This document shows positions 63,040 to 64,000 of a stretch of 64,000 nucleotides of DNA, piece by piece. The translations under genes were made by a program, and so were the position numbers. Within the stretch, counting starts at the first letter, position 1; every line of letters begins with the position of its first letter. This DNA is from Arthrobacter jinronghuae (GTDB taxonomy: Bacteria > Actinomycetota > Actinomycetes > Actinomycetales > Micrococcaceae). The notes under the pieces were generated by a model. It was not told where the DNA came from. It saw nothing but the letters and a program-made list of their open reading frames with translations, and did no database searches. Location of the stretch: positions 1,612,001 through 1,676,000 of the forward strand of contig NZ_CP104263.1 of assembly GCF_025244825.1 (NCBI RefSeq), given 5' to 3'.

Positions 63040-63588
63040 ATGAGCATGGGGCAACGAGACGCAGAGGCGACTCGGGCGCGGATTCTCTCGGCCGCGGTGA
63101 CGGAGTTCGCGGCGCATGGCTACGCGGGCGGCAGGATCGATCGCATCGCGAAGGCCGCGGAGAGCAATGTGCGCATGATCTATGCCTACTTCGGCAACAA
63201 GAGCGGCCTTTTCGACGCGGCGCTATCCGACGCGGTTATGCGGATGGCGGAAGAGGTGCCCCCTAAGCCGTCCGATCTGCCGGCCTGGGTCGGTGAGCTT
63301 TTCGATTTCCATCAGCGCCGGCCCGAGGTGCTGCGCATCTCCCTCTGGGCTCAGCTGGAACGGCCGGAGGCTGCCTCCGAGCCGCTCGAGACGTACCTGG
63401 CGAAAGTCGAATCGGTGCAGGAGCAAGCGTCGTCAGCCATCGGCGCAGTCGACCTCCTCGTCATCATCTACGCTGTCGCCCAAGCCTGGCAGCTCGCGCC
63501 CGTCGGCCTTCTGGCGGCCGACAAGCGTGCCAGCAACGACACGAGGCGGGCCGCCGCCGTCGAATCGATCACCCGCATGCTCGCCTGA
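63040..63588 (+). CDS. TetR family transcriptional regulator
   Basis: A 182-residue repressor. The N-terminal HTH is 'TRARILSAAVTEFAAHGYAG', 'IDRIAKAAESNVRMIYAYFG' and 'NKSGLFDAAL'. The C-terminal domain resembles TetR_C with 'QRRPEVLRISLWAQLERPEA'. ATG 63040 or the in-frame ATG 63046 may be used. It is coupled to the SMR genes (one-base overlap), so it probably controls drug efflux and the divergent reductases. Confidence 0.9.
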   Translation: MSMGQRDAEATRARILSAAVTEFAAHGYAGGRIDRIAKAAESNVRMIYAYFGNKSGLFDAALSDAVMRMAEEVPPKPSDLPAWVGELFDFHQRRPEVLRISLWAQLERPEAASEPLETYLAKVESVQEQASSAIGAVDLLVIIYAVAQAWQLAPVGLLAADKRASNDTRRAAAVESITRMLA

Positions 63589-63944
63589 TGAAAAAGACTG
63601 CAAAAGCGTGGCTGCTCCTGAGCGCGGCGATCCTGGCCGAAGTGACTGCATCACTCGCGCTCAAAGGAGCGCTGGAGCATGCCGGGCTCTATGCCGTTGT
63701 CGCCGCCGGTTACCTCGGCTCTTTCGTACTGCTCGCCGGCGTGCTGCGTACCGGCATGGCCTTGGGTGTCGCGTACGGCGTCTGGGGAGCAAGCGGCGTC
63801 GCCCTGACCGCTATCGGCTCCCTGGTCTTCTTCGGAGAACCGCTCACCCTGCTGATGGGCATTGGTATCGCGGTTGTCATTGCCGGGGTGCTCTGCGTTG
63901 AACTCGGGTCACAAGCGGCACATGAGAAAGCCGAAACCTCGTAA
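63588..63944 (+). CDS. SMR family multidrug efflux subunit (first of a pair)
   Basis: A 118-residue four-helix membrane protein of the small multidrug resistance family. The essential Glu18 is in 'LAEVTASLALK', followed by 'GYLGSFVLLAGVLRTGMALG' and 'AYGVWGASGVALTAIGSLVF'. It has a short cytoplasmic tail. It overlaps TetR by one base and the next SMR gene by one base (TAATG), the layout of paired heterodimer pumps such as EbrAB or YkkCD. Confidence 0.9.
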   Translation: MKKTAKAWLLLSAAILAEVTASLALKGALEHAGLYAVVAAGYLGSFVLLAGVLRTGMALGVAYGVWGASGVALTAIGSLVFFGEPLTLLMGIGIAVVIAGVLCVELGSQAAHEKAETS

Positions 63945-64000
63945 TGGCCTACCTGTTCCTGATCGCCGCGATCCTCTTCGAAGTGGCCGGCACCGTCTGC
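63944..64000 (+). CDS. SMR family multidrug efflux subunit (second of a pair), truncated by window
   Basis: The 19 visible codons read 'MAYLFLIAAILFEVAGTVC', the first helix of an SMR protein with the essential glutamate at position 13. The ATG overlaps the stop of the first SMR gene (TAATG). The rest lies beyond the window. Confidence 0.8.
   Translation, partial: MAYLFLIAAILFEVAGTVC

Overview
The window is high-GC DNA from an actinobacterium, most likely Arthrobacter or a close Micrococcaceae relative. The clues are dense long open frames in all frames, GTG/TTG starts, actinobacterial families (DUF3000, DUF6421, MT0933-like antitoxin, DUF222/HNH), an ArsR with the Cys15-Cys16 arrangement known from Corynebacterium, and a def-fmt-rsmB-rpe order followed by an FMN riboswitch. 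The genus is an inference; no rRNA is present. I see no prophage, transposase or CRISPR array.

Layout. 1-8.3 kb, mostly minus strand: a DUF3000 protein (runs off the left edge), an operon DUF6421 > SDR > threonine aldolase, a small putative lipoprotein, release factor 3, and an MFS exporter overlapping its HTH regulator. 8.3-8.9 kb is a gene-free block of tandem and inverted repeats. 8.9-20.3 kb: a thiolase; a minus-strand mannoside operon (ABC binding protein, two permeases, GH38 alpha-mannosidase); a divergent plus-strand operon (SnoaL-like protein, NCS1 permease, cyclase-family hydrolase); an aldo/keto reductase. 20.3-28.3 kb: a nine-subunit V/A-type ATPase operon (stalk G/H, C, I, K, F, E, A, B, D) headed by a small protein that resembles encapsulated ferritin (EncFtn). 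28.4-34.3 kb: redox and sulfur genes (flavin reductase, msrB, USP-like protein, SufE, rhodanese), an alpha/beta hydrolase, a methyltransferase and YbaK. A second copy of the repeat family lies at 31.4 kb and an unrelated 100-bp duplication at 34.3 kb.

34.8-46.2 kb is a mixed stretch: DUF222/HNH protein, ZapE-type ATPase, an orphan MT0933-like antitoxin, a ScyD/ScyE-like secreted protein, a CPBP protease, an NmrA-type reductase, VOC, SRPBCC and GNAT proteins, and small membrane proteins. 46.4-47.4 kb is a tRNA cluster: six genes on the minus strand (Gly, Val, Gly, Val, Cys, Gly) facing away from a plus-strand tRNA-Val, with clear promoters and terminators. 47.4-53.9 kb carries a metallo-beta-lactamase-fold protein, a PD-(D/E)XK protein, def, fmt, rsmB, rpe, then an FMN riboswitch controlling a PnuX-type riboflavin transporter. 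The riboflavin biosynthesis genes often found at this place are absent.

54-64 kb: a DUF1801 protein, an AlkC/AlkD-like repair protein, a second CPBP protease and an MFS transporter, then an arsenic island: divergent arsR-arsN1 and acr3-arsC-FAD oxidoreductase around a shared promoter/operator. The last block has SDR and DDN-like reductases divergent from a TetR regulator and a pair of SMR efflux subunits; the second SMR subunit is cut by the window end. The points most worth following up are the EncFtn-like gene ahead of the V-ATPase with its unusual I and K subunits, the two-locus repeat family, the cysteine-rich tail on the arsenic-island flavoprotein, and the FMN-riboswitch importer in place of rib genes.
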